NCBI RefSeq assembly: GCF_000208745.1
Contig: NC_030859.1
Coordinates: 5,672,906-5,736,905 of the forward strand
Length of the DNA: 64,000 bases
Source: Theobroma cacao
Lineage: Eukaryota > Streptophyta > Magnoliopsida > Malvales > Malvaceae
Direction of reading: 5' to 3'
The notes beneath the pieces were generated by a model. It did no database searches, had not been told where the DNA came from, and saw only the letters and a list, made by a program, of their open reading frames with translations. A program made the translations under genes and the position numbers. This document shows positions 1 to 13,600 of this stretch, piece after piece (within the stretch, counting starts at the first letter, position 1; every line of letters begins with the position of its first letter).

Positions 1-400
1 CCGTACAGTTTTAAGTTCTGAAAATACAGCTTAAGTAAGCTTATAAATCACAAGCCCACATTCCTAACCAAAAAAACATGTTTAATAGGTTGTGAAAGAT
101 CTATGTTTATATACCTAAGATTCATTTCATCTCTTACTGATGTGGGATCCATGCCATTCGATCCTATCGAATTATGCAACGTCTTCATTACACTCGCTCT
201 TTACCCGTAGAAGAGAGGGACTCTTACACTAGTTTGGATCTACCTCGACCTTTGTACCTCTCATAGGGCCCCACATCAATGAAGATTTGAATATGCTCGA
301 ATATCATTGTCACCTCTTGGAACTTAAGCCCAATCTCGTCGTGCAATTTTAAACTCTTAAAATTAAGCTTAAGAAAGCCTTAAAACTAACATAAGAGAAA
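1..400. repeat. Possible degraded LTR or TRIM-like remnant
   Basis: The first 50 bases and positions 339-387 look like diverged direct copies: both run through a TTTTAA run into GCTTAAG and then AAGC. They flank about 290 bp that contain a BamHI-like GGATCC and the short pair TGTGGGATCC / GCCCCACATC. A direct repeat around a short non-coding core would fit a tiny LTR element (TRIM) or a fragment of a larger LTR. No reading frame, primer-binding site or polypurine tract could be assigned, and the left edge is cut by the window. Low confidence. Confidence 0.25.
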
Positions 401-1521
401 GCTAAAGAAAGGAAAAAGAGAGATAGCTATTTAGAGAAATGAAATGTTTTGTTAATTCTCTTAAGTGTGTTACAAATAAGGAGAAGGGACTTATTTATAA
501 GCTAATGGCTCTCCTTGGTTAGATAAGATTATGTTATAAGATAGAGATATATGATACGAAATTTAATTTGAAGAGATAATATTCAAATTAAATCCAAATC
601 CTAATCTAATATAGTAAATCTATATCTAAATTGAGATATACATTAGCAAATTCAAAACTTCAAATCAAATTAGATATTTTCAAGGGTGTGTGGACATTTC
701 TACCCTATGTAGCAAGTTAGGCCTTCAGATTGGGTTATCTGACTTGCTAGTTTGTTTGGGCTATTTGGTGGTTTGGTTGGGCTATTTGACCTATTTGTTG
801 GGTTTGAGCTAGTTTGAACTATTGGACTGTGACACATTGAATATATAAGATATACAGACACCAAAAAAACTAACTTATATCTTAGATGGTAGTTTTGAGG
901 GCTCGGGGCATTTAGGTGATGTAAGATTGTTCGGCAACGGGTTAGGGTTTCCATCTTTCCTTCTCAGGTTCCTTTTATGGAAACAAATCATAATTTGATT
1001 TAAAATTTGTTTAAAATGCAAGAAAAGCGTGAAAAGAACATTTAATTCATCCTGAAAATAGTGATCAAATAAAAAAACTTTCCATCTATGACAAATAATT
1101 GGATTGAAATATGTTCTTGAAAGAAATAATTAGTAATTTAACAAATATCTTTAGAACAGTCATGCCAAAGAAAAGAGAGAAGCTTTTGAAAATAAACATG
1201 GATTTTTTCTAACGAGTGTCTTTGAGACCTTTTAGATATTATTTATAATAATATTCTTCTAGTAAATATAATAATTGATAGTTGATATGATGATTTTCAA
1301 GATATTGAAAGAAAATACTACTTAATATATTTTAAAGAGTATCTTCACGGTATTCTCCTTACAAAACCCAATAAACCTATGCTCTTCAGTTTTTAAGACA
1401 ATTTGCATGGGCCATTACAAAGACCCTTTTAGTTCTAAGTTATTAACTCTAATTTAAGTTTAAAATCAAAATTAATAAACCAAACATTATAATATTATTT
1501 TTCTAGTATTTTAATCAACAC

Positions 1522-1558
<37 letters not shown>

Positions 1559-4500
1559 TATCAAATATTATAATATTATCTTCTAAATAATCACATTTCT
1601 TATGAATAAAGATGCAGGGCATCATAGATTTTTCATATATACTCCTTACCCTTCCTATCCAGTGATTGGTTATGATGTTAATTTGCCAATATTTTGCATC
1701 TAATGACTCAAAATGAAGCAGCTATATCCAAGGGTCCACGATGGTTGGATCTCATCGGATCTCTATATATAGCGATTATCGTATTATTTTTACATTCTTT
1801 TAACATAAAACAAAGAAATGTGCAATAAAAGGAAAATATTGCAGACTTACAATTGTAAGCAATATATTGAGGAATGGAGAATGCAAATACTCTTCATCAT
1901 GTAAATATAAATTATTCCAAATTCCAAACAATTTCTGCCATTTTTTTCTCTTCTTCTAGCACTTGTTACCAGAGGCCTAAAAGAACACGAGTACAAAGCC
2001 TAGGAATAGCACCTCGAATTACATGAACTTGGATTCCTGTTTCACACAATGACACAAATTTTTTGTCCTGAAAGACAAAAGGAATCTGTTCCCAAGTACA
2101 AAATGTTGGGGTTTTGCTTCCATTTTCACTTTTTCTTGACTTTCCTTTTCTCAGTTTCTTTCCCATTTCTCCTCTTTTGTCTATCTCTTTCGGCAGTAAA
2201 GATTGGAATACGTAATGGCGACGCTGCCGGCATACCTGACTAAAGGAAACAAGCGTATAAGTTTATTTATTTGCTTATTATAACACAATTTTAATATTAT
2301 ATTTTCTCTCAAATTTTAAATTTTTTTAAGTGAATTTGATGTTATCTATGATTTCATTTTTCTCATATGAATATCAATTATCACGTAAATATAATATTTT
2401 TATGATAAGATCTAACACATTATTTGTTTCCTCACTTGATTAATATGCATGAATTCAATCCGAATAACTCATATAACATTTTTTTCTTTGAAGTTAAAAC
2501 AAAATTACTGCCCGTCCACACAATTTCAGCTCAAAATTTTTTAGGCTGTATGGCATAGTACTATCCCTTTAATAAATGTGCAAACAAATGAGGATATACC
2601 TAACATGATATCTGTCGTAAAAAACATGTTCGATGTGGTACTTAAGCTTTCAATCCGTCTGTTAGTATGTCACAACATTTCATATTATGAAAACGATATG
2701 ATATAACAGATCATTCAGAATGTGTCATGTAATTAAATAAATGTCACGTCATTTCTTGGATTGATGGTTAGGGTAGACAGGAGAAATAATATCATTAGTT
2801 AAAAATTTTAAATTTTTTATTTTTTAAAATAAAAAATTAGAATTTGTTTTTGAAAATTTTAAAAAAATCTAAAAATTTTATAGCAAATATTTTTAGTTTT
2901 TGGAAATAATAGATAGAAAAATTAAAAAAATTTCCTCTTCTTTTTGTCAAAATTTTAAAATTCATTTTTTGAAAAGTATAAAAAATAAAAAAATTTAGAA
3001 AATACTTTTTATTTTTGAAAAATTAAAACAGAATTTATTTATTTTTTTGTTTGAGAAACAAAAACCAAAATTTTTTAAAAGAAAAAATAATTTTCCTTTT
3101 GTCTTCTCCTGCCTCTTCTTTCACACTCCTCTCCACGTCGCACCAACTGCTTTGAAGCTAGATCTGAGCAGCTGAGGCCCAAGCCGTCGCCGATTTGGCC
3201 GAATGCAACTTGTTAAGCTCAAAAAACGATATGAAAACAGTCGTTTTTGACTTGAAACAAACAAGCCTTATCGATGTTGGATTGGATCTCGACTAGCCAC
3301 ATGCACTCAAATATTGGTCCAATTCAGGACTAAATTAAACTATTAAAGCATGAAGGAGAAAAGGGAGGGAAGGGAAGAAAGAAAATGGTTTTAATTTTTT
3401 GTTTTCAATTTTTTAAAATTTAAATTTCAAGTTTTTTAACAAATAAGACAATACCACAAGTTCATCCAAATCCTGGATATGGAGAGTGATGTGATTTTGA
3501 TTTAATCACATGACATGTTTTTTTTGAAATTGAGAGAAAGGGATTTAAATTTTATTTTTTGAATAAAAAAATTATATACCAATCAATAAATTAAATACTC
3601 AAGTACTATATGACATGTTTTAATTGATCCATGACATGTTATAAGATTTTCTTAACAATGTTAGATATTTGAAACATACTTAAAATTTGAGAATCACATT
3701 GCATATCATTTTAGTACAAATATCACATTAAATTAATGTCGTAAGCTTAAAATGTGAATTATATATTTATGTGGTTTATAATTTATATAAGTGACACCTC
3801 AATAATAATTTGTAATGTTTAATCATGAGGTAAAAAACCAAAAAAGAAATTACTTTCTCTCAAGAGAGAGACTCTCTTCCACGCGTGTCTACCAAAACCC
3901 ATCTCTCCTAGCAGCGTTGTGGCCTAAAATTTGTGTGGGCAGCCTGAGGTTCCGTTAAATTAAATATTATAAAGGTAGTGCTGACATTAATCTTTCCACT
4001 TGCGGGCATTGTGTTGTTGCTCCCTGCTTCTTCATTCCCTTGCAGTCCCCTTATCTTCGGCACTCTCATTGTTTCTGCATATGCGTATTATCAATCACAT
4101 GAGAATACCTACTAGCCAGTAACCCTAACCATATAATCTATTTTGCAACATCGGTACCGCAAGAGTCTTGACTTGCCTAGTAGAGAGACTCAAGATAGGA
4201 TACGAACGTCGTTTAAATAAAGAATTATCATCAAGGTTCTATAAGAAATTTTTAAAAAATTTTGAAATACGCACTTGAGCTGAAGATTAATTTTATCAAT
4301 GTATTTATTATACAATGATCAACGTATAAAATTTTTTATATTTACTTTTATTTATTTAAAAAATAATATTTTATAATAAATCTAATATTGTTAATATATT
4401 AAATATATTATAATAAAATATTTTAATTTTTTTAAGTTTTGATGGAAATTATACGAAAGTTTATTAGTTTTCAAGATGGACACTCCATCTCAAGACTACA

Positions 4501-6568
4501 AACACCTTTAACATAAATAATAAAAAGACTAAAATACTCTTTTTATTAATTTAAAAAATTATTATTATATTTTTTATAAACAAAAACCCAACTCTCTAAG
4601 AAAGGGGAGCATCGGTGCTCCCCTTGCGAGCCCAATCGATGTTTCCAATGGGGGAGTTTTTAAAAAATTAATAAAAAAATAATATAATTGTATAATTATA
4701 ATTATAAAAATTAATAAAAAAATAAAATTATTTTTTTATTCTTATTACGTTAATAAGTTGATAAAAATATTAATAAGTGACTAACGAAACTCACGTGTCT
4801 AATAAAAACTATTTTTTAAATAAAATACTTATTTTAAAAATTAATATAATTTCAATCAAAATTTAAAAATTAAAACATTTTACCTAATATATTATAGTAC
4901 CTTTAGAAGTATTGGGTCTAACATGTGACTTTAGCTCCCTCTTCCACCTCGCATATATAATTACAAGAAAAACCTATATAATGATTGGCTATAAAATGAT
5001 ATTGATGGAAACCCAAAATTACTGTTGTATCACTTATGTCATATCTGACAATTTCAGATCTCGAAAAAGGATATTTCCTTCCGGGGAAGTGGACCCTTAG
5101 AATGCTTAAGACTGTGTGTTCATTTTATTCGGTCCTAATCTTGGACTTCCAGCAAAATGGACCTCAATCTTATCATAAACTTTATTTTATTATTATTCTC
5201 CAACCTCAACTATATATTTGAAAAATATTATTAAAAATCAAATTGAACATATCATTGCAAATCTAAGCATATATAGATGTATTTATTCTTGTGCTTTAAA
5301 TAGCCGCATATGTAAAAGTAACAATTCTCTTTCCATCAAATGTTTACCACCTTTATACCTCAAGTAACACTGGGTCTCATCTCTTCTTTATTCAGTCAAA
5401 ATTAGGATGCTAAGAATCGCTTATGTTATAAGCTCTCTTCCCAACCCACCTTTTCCCTTGTTATTAATTCTTAATTAAAACTTGATTCATGAGATTGATA
5501 GACTAATTTTCTTCATTATAGTCTAATTTTACTATGACTTCCCTATTAAGTTATGAAAATTTAAGCTAAGATAGACTAATAAAAAGGAACTAATGAGATC
5601 ACGTTGACTCCATTAGTGACTGACAATTTATTCATCTTAACAATATGGTATTTAATTTTCAAAGATCTATAATGTTTTTACTCGGAATTTAATGTGAAAA
5701 AGAAAGAAGAGCATACCAAAATTATGCACGTAGAGAAGTCATTTTCGTAATTATCAGATCTTCAGATAGTATAATATTATTTCATTATTTTCATACACTG
5801 CAAAGGGGCCAGTACATGTACATTCCATGTATTTACTATTATATATACTTTTTATAATAATTATTTCTGCTGCCATTATTACACAGATTGTGTATCTCTT
5901 ACTCCACCATGGACCCCAGGCTTCATCAATTCAATACCACTGCTTTTTGTCTTCCCTACCTGCCCAAAAATTAATTTATTTAATGAAAAAAAGAAAAATG
6001 AAGTACAAGAAAAGAATATTTCTCATCTTCTATATATATATATATATATATTTGAAAAGTTCTATATATATTGTTTAAATATCAAAATAATTATTTTTAA
6101 AAAAGTTCATTAACAATTTTTTTATTTGATTCAAATACTAGGATTCAAATTAAAAACTTCATTTAGAGTATTAATTTTAAAAGATTGAGTGTTTTCTTTT
6201 TTTTGCCACGAAAGGAAAACACAATATAGTGGTAGTGGCAATGGTATGAATTCGCTTTGATTAAATCAATATGGGACTAAGAGATGAGCTTGAGAATCTA
6301 AGTTGTGGGGAAAAAGGCAACTGAGGACCACATTTTAGTTTCACGTACAATTGCAGAAAAATATATGGTTAATAATATATGTGAAACATTAATTTCACCT
6401 TGTTGAAGCTGGTGGTCTTTTCATGGCGGCTTTCAAACTTGCTGATTTCAGGGATAACATCTTTTTCTTTTAGTTTGAAATTAAATTTTCAAATTATTTT
6501 TTACTTTCAAAGCCATAGTTTTTGTTGCTAACATATCAGTATTTACAATGTTTAGAGGATTTTCTCTT
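401..6568. other. Gene-free AT-rich intergenic region
   Basis: No coding region is supported here. The open frames are short and lack family resemblance. The stretch contains a (TA)n microsatellite at about 1531-1553, long A/T-rich low-complexity DNA at 2790-3080 and 4220-4870, a short GC-rich hairpin at 4602-4625, and an (AT)n run at about 6032-6052. A slightly GC-richer patch at 3110-3260 shows no gene structure. Confidence 0.6.
4602..4625. repeat. Perfect 10-bp-stem hairpin in AT-rich DNA
   Basis: AAGGGGAGCA is followed by the loop TCGG and then the exact complement TGCTCCCCTT. It stands out because the surrounding 400 bp are almost pure A/T. The A/T arms on either side are themselves loosely inverted (TTAATTTAAAAAATTATT on the left, AATTAATAAAAAAATAAT on the right), so this may be the centre of a foldback MITE. 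No transcription unit was seen, so a terminator or RNA role is not supported. Confidence 0.5.
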
Positions 6569-6986
6569 ACAATACTTGAAAAAACTCTTAAATTATTTAA
6601 AAAAATTTAAATAATTTTTTATTTTTTTATTACATTCAATCAAGTTTATGTATTTTTTATTTTAAATTAAATAAGTTCTTATAACTAACAGTTGATTAAG
6701 TCATTAAACAAAACATCACTTGTCATTTGTTGCCTATATGATGATGACGTGAATGGTGAAAATACCATATGGTTAGTCTTCATGTCACATCATTATCATT
6801 ATGACATGTCAGTACCATTTGATATAAAATGACAAATGATATTTTGATTAATAACAATTAATCAACCATTAATTATAAGAGTTTATTTGACTTAAAATAA
6901 AAGTGTAAAAATTTGATTATATGTAATAAAAGAATAAAAATTTATTTAAAATTTTAAAATAATTTAGAGATTTTTTTAAGTATTAT
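6569..6986. mobile_element. AT-rich foldback MITE, copy 1
   Basis: This is a 418-bp non-coding unit with long inverted ends. The left end begins near ACAATACTTGAAAAAACTC; the right end, read in reverse complement, begins ATAATACTTAAAAAAATCTC, and the similarity continues for at least 45 bp. The same sequence recurs four more times in the window (37142-37487, 44238-44682, 55190-55503, 56194-56645). The inner parts also pair, for example the ATTTTAAATTAAATAAG region with CTTAAAATAAA. It has no coding capacity. The superfamily was not determined because the target duplication is unclear in such AT-rich flanks. Confidence 0.7.
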
Positions 6987-7605
6987 GTTTTTTTTTTTTG
7001 AGAAATTAGATATTGTAACCTCATTTAATTAGCATTTTCCACATTGAATCAGCAAAGAGACCAACTATTCATTGATTTCCTTCAATTATATAAAATTTAA
7101 AGCATCGATCTTACTCATGCTTGTTTTATCTACATTGAATCATCATATTTATATTTGCATTATTTACATAATGACAAAGTTTACAACCAAGAAGCTAGTA
7201 TATAATTAAATTGTGGCAATTATTTTAGTAAAAATAAGAAAATAAAGTGTTGGACATAATTTTCTAATTGTACTAGTTGGTCCCATAAATTGCTTGATTG
7301 ATTTTTCTTTGGACAAAAAAATATAATTGATTTATTTTTTAATGCAAAATGATTTAAGTGTATTTTTGAGTGAGTTATTTATTCAAAAAATACATAAAAT
7401 ACAAGACCATTTTCTTCTTAAATAGTTTTGGCTCCCTAATTTAAAACTTTTATTTAGAAGTTGATCACAATCCATGTTAATGACTTTTAAATCCAAATTA
7501 ATATAATAAAACATGGCAATTGATTTATGGTTTATCTTTGTATTTTTATGTTTACATGGAGTCAGATGATGAGGTATAAAGATGCTGATGAAGACCCCTT
7601 GTGGG

Positions 7606-8542
7606 CATGGGCGGACCCATGTTGGAAGGAATGGTGTCACATGACACCACTCACTTCTTAAAATATTTTAATTTTTATACAATTTATTTAAGATTCAAAG
7701 TAGTTAATATACTAATGAACTCATTTTTTTTTACAATTTTATAGGAAGTGGGGTCAGAGACTCCCAATAAAGTGATTTATCAAAACATAATTTATGTATT
7801 AATATTTAAATATTATAAGGAAAGACAAAATTTTTCTTCTATAATTTAAGATTTTGTTGAAAAAGTTAAAACCTAAACTATTCTCTCTATCTAAAAATTC
7901 AATTCCTCCCCCTTCTTGATCCTTGGATTGTGTTTTTCATTCTTTCAAAGCAACTCATCTAGGCTTTCAATTGTAAGTAATTTTCAACCTAACTTAAGTT
8001 TTTAAATACTTCATGTCTAAATATTTTTTTGATTAGTTTGATAATTTGGGTTCATAATTATAATCTAGCTAATAGAAAATAATATTACATATCAAATAAT
8101 ATCTTAAAATTGTGAATCTTTCTTTTTTGATTTGTTTTGTAAATATACTATTTGATTATTTGATTTTTGTATTTAACTTTATGTGGTTTGTGAATGCTTA
8201 TATTTAGTTTTGATCAATAAATAGAAAATTATCATATTGCTAGTTACTAAACCTGATAAATATTTTATTTAATTTTAATATTTTAATTTATACTAATAAA
8301 TAGTAATTTTTAACCAGTTTTATAATTTTAGATAAATAAGTCATGGAAAGATATTTCAAAAGAAAAGAAATTGTACAAAAGACTTAAATCCCAGATAATA
8401 ACAATAAAATTCTACTAATGATGATACTCAACAATATTTTTCGTGTTAAAATTGATCTGAGTACTCTCCCAACAAATTCTAAATCGAGGAAAACGATTTT
8501 TAAATCTGACACCACTTATAAAAATTCCTGAGTCTGCCCCTA
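7606..8542 (+). mobile_element. hAT-type deletion derivative with 8-bp target duplication
   Basis: This 937-bp unit is bounded by an exact 8-bp direct repeat CTTGTGGG (7598-7605 and 8543-8550), the target-site length of hAT elements. The termini are imperfect inverted repeats: the left begins CATGGGCGGACCCA and the right, in reverse complement, TAGGGGCAGACTCA. A second shared inner motif is GGTGTCA on the left and TGACACC on the right. At about 8343 a plus-strand frame reads MERYFKRKEIVQKT and then stops. That resembles the start of plant TTF-type/MYM hAT-like transposases (recognised by pattern, not by search). The rest of the transposase is absent, so this is a non-autonomous relic. Confidence 0.75.
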
Positions 8543-8550
8543 CTTGTGGG

Positions 8551-10119
8551 GATATCCAAGTTATTAGAATTTTAGATTTTAGTTTAAATTTTTAAACTTG
8601 AATTGATAATGAATTTTTATATACAACAAAGAAAAGATATTAGTAAAGATTTTATTTTTTTAAAAAAAATGTAAAAACTCATTAGATTTATATATATCAC
8701 ATAACATGATATGATCATTTTATCAAAAGTTGAACATTACATCTTCAAATTAAAATTTTCACACTTAACTATTGGAGTATGCTAGACTTACAGCTCATCA
8801 AGCTCAACTCAAGTTGGATCAGGATAGGTTTTTTTTACTCGGACCAACTTAGTTCGAGATATCATTTTACCAATAAAAATTTTTATTTAATTTTAATTTA
8901 ATATAAGAAATATCTTTTTTTAATATTTTAATAATAAATTTAATTTAAATTGAGCTGAGTTTAAACTCATACTTAATTTTTAGAGACATCAATCAAGCTT
9001 GACCTCAACCCTGCCTGATCCGATCTATAGATACCTCTAGAGTATCCTTTTGTAAAATATCATAAAAAATCATTTTAAAGGTCTTTCCCAGAAAAATATG
9101 ATCTGAATGATGATGCTTTCCCTCCTTGTCTTTGAACAAAAAATGAATTAAAAATTGTGTATATATTAGAAAAATCAGATTTGAATTTATCTTGGCTAAA
9201 CAAAATAAACTACTTATAATTAATGAGAAAGGAGAAAAAAACAGATCCATGGTAATTAGAAAATTAATTTGTTGATGTTTAAGAAGATTTGGGAATTGAT
9301 GGTTGACAAGTGGTGACTCAGCAGTACTTTGTGTATTTGTCAGTAAAATCCTACGAAGGCAGAAATTTTGGTGGTAACAAGAAATCAATGCTTTTTTTTT
9401 TTATCACAAGAGACAAAACAATTGCATATGACATTAGCACATTGGACCATTCCACTTTCTCTCTCTTTCTTCTTCACTTTCTCTCACTTTCTCGAGGAAA
9501 ATCATCTCCGAGAAGTTAAAATCTTACGTCTTAGCAGATCCCAAAGCCGTATCAATCACTCAAAGTTTGTCACATGTCAAACAAACAACACCCAAAACAC
9601 GAATCAACCATTTTTAACCAACAAGTAATATAATAAGAATAATAGCAATAATTTATTAGAAGCTTAATTTAAATCTTGCTGGGTTGTTTTTCAAACTTGA
9701 ACAACCAACCCACCTCATCTAACCTACTCAAAAACGTCATACTTTTCAAGAACAAGTTTTGGATCCTATTCCTTTCTCTTTTCAATCTTGAAACCCATGG
9801 CGGAAATGTTTCTGGAATTCACAGGTATATATGTTAGCAGAGAATAGAAACAAACCTTGAGAAGTTGGATTCAAATTCAAAAGAAAGGAAAAGAAAAAGA
9901 CGATGTCGAAAACAATTCATTCAAATAAAAGAAAAGGAATAGACATTTAAGGATCGAGATCCAAAAATATTGTCTGCAAGTTACAGACTTATATAAGCTT
10001 TTGAATCATAGTGGCAGATTGGCGTGTAATTTCAATTCAATATACAAAAGAAAAAAATAATAATAATAGTAATGAAACACCGGCACAAATGATAAAAGTT
10101 AGAAAAAGCTGGTGTATTT
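8551..10119. other. Intergenic, including SMR 3' flank
   Basis: No gene was recognised. The open frames at 9005-9628 overlap on both strands and have no recognisable product. The last few hundred bases before 10120 would contain the 3' untranslated region and polyadenylation signals of the minus-strand CDK-inhibitor gene; AATAAT-rich stretches are present around 10050-10065. Confidence 0.5.
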
Positions 10120-10455
10120 TCATGTACATGGGCACCTTCTCTTTGAGCTATCAAAACCAGCTTTGAGATACGCCTCAACTTCTTCCCTGTTAACGATCTC
10201 GAAGAATTGAAGCTGATCAGACAGCTTTCTTTTGCATGAAAAAGTTCTCCTCTTAGGTTTCTTTGGTGCTGGTGGACATTTCAGAGCAGCTGGGATCTTG
10301 CTTTCTTCCGAGGTTGGCGTCGTACACTCGTTGCTGCTGTCTTGATTGTTGTTTTCTTGTTGAATTACGGCACCACTCCCATTGGAAGATTGAATCTTGA
10401 GTTGGGGTAGTTTTATTTTGGTCAAATCCTGGAACAATTCGAGATCTGTAGACAT
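10120..10455 (-). CDS. SMR: SIAMESE-related cyclin-dependent kinase inhibitor
   Basis: This is a single-exon gene of 111 aa. Members of the SIAMESE/SMR family are small plant-specific nuclear proteins that bind CDK-cyclin complexes, block mitosis and promote the switch to endoreduplication, often downstream of development, pathogen or DNA-damage cues. The family signatures are visible. A proline- and lysine-rich block CPPAPKKPKR lies at residues 60-69, followed by a basic stretch (RTFSCKRKL). The C-terminal cyclin-contact motif FFEIVNREEVEAYL lies at residues 84-97. The N-terminal half is low complexity (Q/N/S/T rich), as usual in the family, and the length is typical. The ATG is the first in the frame, with stops upstream, and the C-terminus (KRRCPCT) is intact. 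I assign the family with confidence but not the exact paralogue. Confidence 0.92.
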   Translation of the reverse strand: MSTDLELFQDLTKIKLPQLKIQSSNGSGAVIQQENNNQDSSNECTTPTSEESKIPAALKCPPAPKKPKRRTFSCKRKLSDQLQFFEIVNREEVEAYLKAGFDSSKRRCPCT

Positions 10456-10635
10456 TGCTAAAGAAGGAAAAAAGAAACCACCCCAGAACCAGAAATGAAG
10501 CTAGGAAAAATGGGATTTTCTTGTTCTGTTTGAATAATAATGGGTGGCCAAGGCCAAGGCCAAGGGAAGGAAAAAGAAGACGTGTAAGGGAAGGTAAGAG
10601 AAAGGTTGGGGAAGAGGAAGGAGGGGTGTTGGATT

Positions 10636-10643
10636 CTTTTATA
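10636..10643 (-). promoter_or_regulatory. Candidate TATA box of the SMR gene
   Basis: Read on the minus strand this is TATAAAAG, lying about 180 bp upstream of the SMR start codon. The position suits a plant promoter with a leader of roughly 150 bp. The assignment rests on motif and distance only. Confidence 0.45.
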
Positions 10644-10649
10644 TTCTCC

Positions 10650-13600
10650 TATGAAGAGTTACTGTTTGTTATCTTTGATAGGAAAAATGAGTTGGAAGGC
10701 TCTTATTTTTTTTTTGGCAACATCACATGGAATAGTACTATTGCATTTGCATATCTTTTTGTGTGAAAAACTGTCTGTTTAAGCTGGCCTTGTTGATGAG
10801 TTGGGTTTGGGGACTTTGGGTGAGACTTGCTTTTTAGGCTTTTACCTTATTTCTTAGAGCTGTGGGGAGGAAGATTTTGCTTTGGCTTTTTATAGAAACA
10901 TGTTATTAAGACTTTGCTTTATGCAGTGTACTCTTTTCGGATCTGTCTATAGGTTAAGAATCTTACTTTTCCTATTTTATTTATCTATTTATTATTTACC
11001 TTTTCTTATCAACACCACTTATTGTTCTTTTGAAAGATAAACACCTACTTATTATTAAGATGAACAATTTTATCAATTAATCAATTTGTTGTTGATTAAA
11101 TGTTGAATTTTGATCTTTCAATAATTTCTTTAGAATATATAAATTAATAAAATAGGTGTACGAATTGAATATGAAAGATATACATATATATATATATATT
11201 TCCATTCCTTTTAACTAGTTTTGGGAGATCAATACACGACCTATTTCAACAACCGTACAAAATTGTCCATGAATTGCCGCGTGGCAGAGTTTATGAAACC
11301 AACATTTTGAGATCAGACTCGGAATAAGACCCAACTTGTGTTTTGTTTTTTTTTTTTTTCCACTTAAGCGGATTTCAACTTGTGGAACGTAAAACTTAAG
11401 TTGGAGACAAAAGGTGGAAACTATCTATTGTGTCTTCCGTACTCACCCACGCTCTTTCAAGGAGCGTGTAAAACACACTCTTAACATTCTAGATATCTTA
11501 TGTTTCTTTTTATTATTTCCCCTTCACGTAATACTAGTCTGACTCTCCTTAAGCCTTTTTTTTTACATTATTTTATTTTTAAAATTCACAAACCTAATAT
11601 TTAATTAATAATGTCAAATTTTTATTTAAGACCTACATGCATGTATATATACATATATATTTATATATACACAGAGAGAGAACATGTATATATAAATTTT
11701 TTTATATTTATTAATGTTTAAATTACAAAACAATTATTTAAATATTTTAACACAATGATAGATGCATGTATGTGATGCTTATAACAAGACATGTCCATAT
11801 CTCCTTTCCTTAATAAAAACAAAAGATTCATAATTAACAAAAATTGTTATCAAGAAAATTGGAAGTTTTCATTTGGACAAAAGAAAAACTAAAAAAAAAA
11901 TGGATAATGTCCTCAACATTTTTTTTACCTTGTAAACTTTACTACATGGATGAATCTTTCTTGACTATACATATTTTCAACTTATTATTGTATTGATTCC
12001 CAAAATTAAATAAAAAAAAAAAAGATATCATTACATAGAGGAAGAAAGAAGCATTGGAGTAGCTGCCATTAAAACATACTCCTAGGGGTTAGGAATTCTA
12101 TATCCCATCATTGGGATCCTACCAATAGTAAAAAAATAGACAAAAGGATATCTTGTTATTAACCTTATGCATATATGGTAGAGATTAGACAAATTACAGT
12201 ATAAAATAATATTGTTATTAATTTAGTACTTTTCTTGAAAAGTCAATGCAAAATTTGCATGCACTATATTCTAAAATAGCATAGACAGTTTTACCTTAGG
12301 TCCAAACAAATTTATTTCATGTATATAGTGATTTTCTGCTTTATTTCCTTGCCAAATTGATAATGATGATTAATTTTTTATTAGTAAAAAAATTAATATT
12401 GTCAAGCACCTCTATTCAAAAAGTTCTATACTTATTTTTTTTCTAGTAAATGTGATAAGGAAAGATAAAAACTGTTTTACCATTTTTTTTTATTTCAGAT
12501 TTAATATTTTGTGTCATTTTAAATATATGTTATGCCAGGTAATTTTTTAGTTATAACAAGTTTATATATGACATGAATATTGGATATCATTAATTTGAGT
12601 TTGTAATTACTATTCATCTACCTATTTAATTTTCATAGTAATTGTCTTCCCTGGCATTTTGCAAGGAGTGACATCCAAATGGTACGTTTCAATCTCATTA
12701 TTGATTAATCCACCCTACTTCTTTAAAAGCCTTAATCATCATGTTAAATATTAGTTAAATCCAATCTTTCACACAAATAGAAAAAAATATAGAAAAAAAG
12801 AGCAGATAAACACTCATTTCTCAATATTCACTTGAACTCTATTATTTTCTTTTTTCTTTCTTACCAAAAAATAAAAATAAAAAATATATAAATATTTGAT
12901 TCAATGATAAGCGTATACATCTTAATTTGAATTATTTTTCATACAGATACTTAATAAAAAAAATGAAGAAAAGAAAACGACTTGTCTTTTAGCTATCTCT
13001 CTCCCCCCTATTTATTTGGCATAGGATACCATGTTAGAGCCTTGAATACTCTTATCTAACCAGATCCCTTCCTTCAGTATTTTAATGGAAATTTGTTGGA
13101 TTTGGTTTCACCAAATACCAACTCATCTTCACAAAAAAAAAAAAAAAATGAATCTTTCCACGTGAAAACTGTCTGTTTCTGCTTACTCAAGTTAGCCTCT
13201 CACTTGCATGGTTTTCACTACTTAATCCCCTTTGCTTTTCGTCTCTTTTCCAAAAGGTAAACCATTGGATTATATTCCTTAAAACAAAACATTACTGATA
13301 TAATGCCTTTGTTAATCCAATCTAAAGCTGCTAAACTACTATCTTTTTTTTTCTTTTGTTGTGATGGGATTGGGGTTTTGCTTGTCATTTTCCCTTACTT
13401 TTTTTGAGTCATTTTCGTAAGCTGTGATGAACAATCATTTTTACCCATAGTTCAGTGAAAAAAATAAAATAAAACCTTGATGATATCAAAGTCAATGGAT
13501 CAAAAACCCTTTTGCAGGTTCTTCATGAGCTAATAAAACCAGACAACAACATTCCAAACCTTACCCTGTTAACCTTCCACTTTATTCTTTGTGTCAAGCT

